Origin: Bacillota bacterium
Lineage (GTDB): Bacteria; Bacillota; DTU025
NCBI GenBank assembly: GCA_012842765.1
Contig: DUWJ01000372.1
Span: forward strand, 1 to 6,980
Direction of reading: 5' to 3'
Length of the DNA: 6,980 bases
The first letter of the stretch is position 1. The number at the start of each line of letters is the position of its first letter. Under the pieces are notes generated by a model, which worked only from the letters and a program-made list of their open reading frames with translations, made no database searches and was not told the origin of the DNA. Below are positions 6,644-6,980 of the stretch, one piece after another. Both the position numbers and the translations under genes were made by a program.

Positions 6644-6980
6644 ATGATAGTAGTGAACTTCTCGCACCCGCTCAGTGAAGAACAGCAGCGTCGGATAGAG
6701 GCTCTGACTGGCCAGACAATAGATGCAGTGTACGATATACCATGTCAGCTCGATCAGGACAAGGCGTTTGCTCCGCAGATTGCAGGTATTATCGATGCCG
6801 TTCCTGTTCTGGCTGAGGACTGGCAAACCAATTCAGTGTTAGTGAACTTGCCCGGCCTGCACAACGCAGCGGCGTTGGTAGTGGCCGAACTTCATGGACG
6901 TATGGGGCACTTTCCCGCCTGCGTGCGCATTAGGCCTGTGGCGGGCAGCGTGCCCACACAATTCGAAGTAGCAGAGATAA
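6644..6980 (+). CDS. csx15: Csx15-like small CRISPR-associated protein, candidate ring nuclease (3'-partial)
   Basis: An open frame of 112 residues runs off the right edge without a stop. It resembles the Csx15 family of small (about 130-residue) proteins found beside type III systems. Recognised marks: the opening MIVVNFSHPLSEEQQRRIEALTG (NFSHP at 5-9), a mid segment AEDWQTNSVLVNLPGLHNAAA (57-77), and ELHGRMGHFPACVRIRPVAG (82-101). The alternation of beta strand, glycine/asparagine loop and helix suits a small Rossmann-like fold. Csx15 has been grouped with Csx16 and Csx20 as predicted or emerging ring nucleases that break cyclic oligoadenylate; I rely on memory for this grouping. Placement 19 bases after a cOA-activated RNase fits a role in switching that RNase off. 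No transmembrane or signal segment is seen. The family call is from recalled sequence pattern, without a search. Confidence 0.85.
   Translation, partial: MIVVNFSHPLSEEQQRRIEALTGQTIDAVYDIPCQLDQDKAFAPQIAGIIDAVPVLAEDWQTNSVLVNLPGLHNAAALVVAELHGRMGHFPACVRIRPVAGSVPTQFEVAEI

Noticed and set aside
6637..6678. Alternative ATG at 6637 just before the csx15-like gene
   Set aside because: It overlaps the Shine-Dalgarno sequence and its frame stops after 13 codons.
1..6980. CRISPR array, tracr-like or other RNA gene, adaptation genes (cas1/cas2/cas6), or transposon within the window
   Set aside because: I saw no regularly spaced direct repeats or inverted-repeat ends, and every base beyond short junctions is covered by the seven genes named.

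Overview
The window is a stretch of a bacterial or archaeal type III-B (Cmr) CRISPR-Cas operon. All seven genes lie on the + strand and are packed head to tail with gaps or overlaps of 0-19 bases. In order they are: the C-terminal part of cas10/cmr2 (cut by the left edge), cmr3, cmr4, cmr5, cmr6, a CARF-HEPN ribonuclease of the DxTHG/TM1812 (Csx1-like) family, and a small csx15-like gene cut by the right edge. No stretch over 20 bases inside the operon is non-coding, and there is no CRISPR array, RNA gene, insertion sequence, internal promoter or terminator that I can recognise.

Organism: the base composition is moderately GC-rich. Nearly every gene has a strong GGAGG-type Shine-Dalgarno sequence 4-10 bases before its start, and one start appears to be TTG. 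This fits a bacterium with strong ribosome-binding sites, for example a Bacillota or Chloroflexota relative, many of them thermophilic. The sequence alone does not settle the taxon. Type III systems move between lineages, so the genes themselves are weak taxonomic evidence.

How the genes work together (family knowledge applied to motifs seen here): Cmr3, Cmr4, Cmr5 and Cmr6, with Cmr2/Cas10, build the crRNA-guided Cmr complex. Cmr4 is the backbone that cuts target RNA; its catalytic-loop aspartate is present. Cas10 keeps an intact GGDD motif and a two-CxxC zinc site, so it should make cyclic oligoadenylate (cOA) when target RNA binds. The Csx1-like protein keeps both the CARF DxTHG motif and the HEPN RN-x3-H motif, so it should act as the cOA-activated RNase. 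The last gene resembles Csx15, a small family predicted to be a cOA-degrading ring nuclease. The window therefore appears to hold the producer, the receiver and the probable off-switch of one signalling pathway in a single transcription unit.

Points that deserve a look: no cmr1 between cmr2 and the last gene, a four-cysteine insertion in Cmr3, a charged helical extension of about 105 residues on Cmr6, a glycine-rich Cmr5 tail that overlaps the cmr6 ribosome-binding region, and the Csx15-like gene right after the effector.
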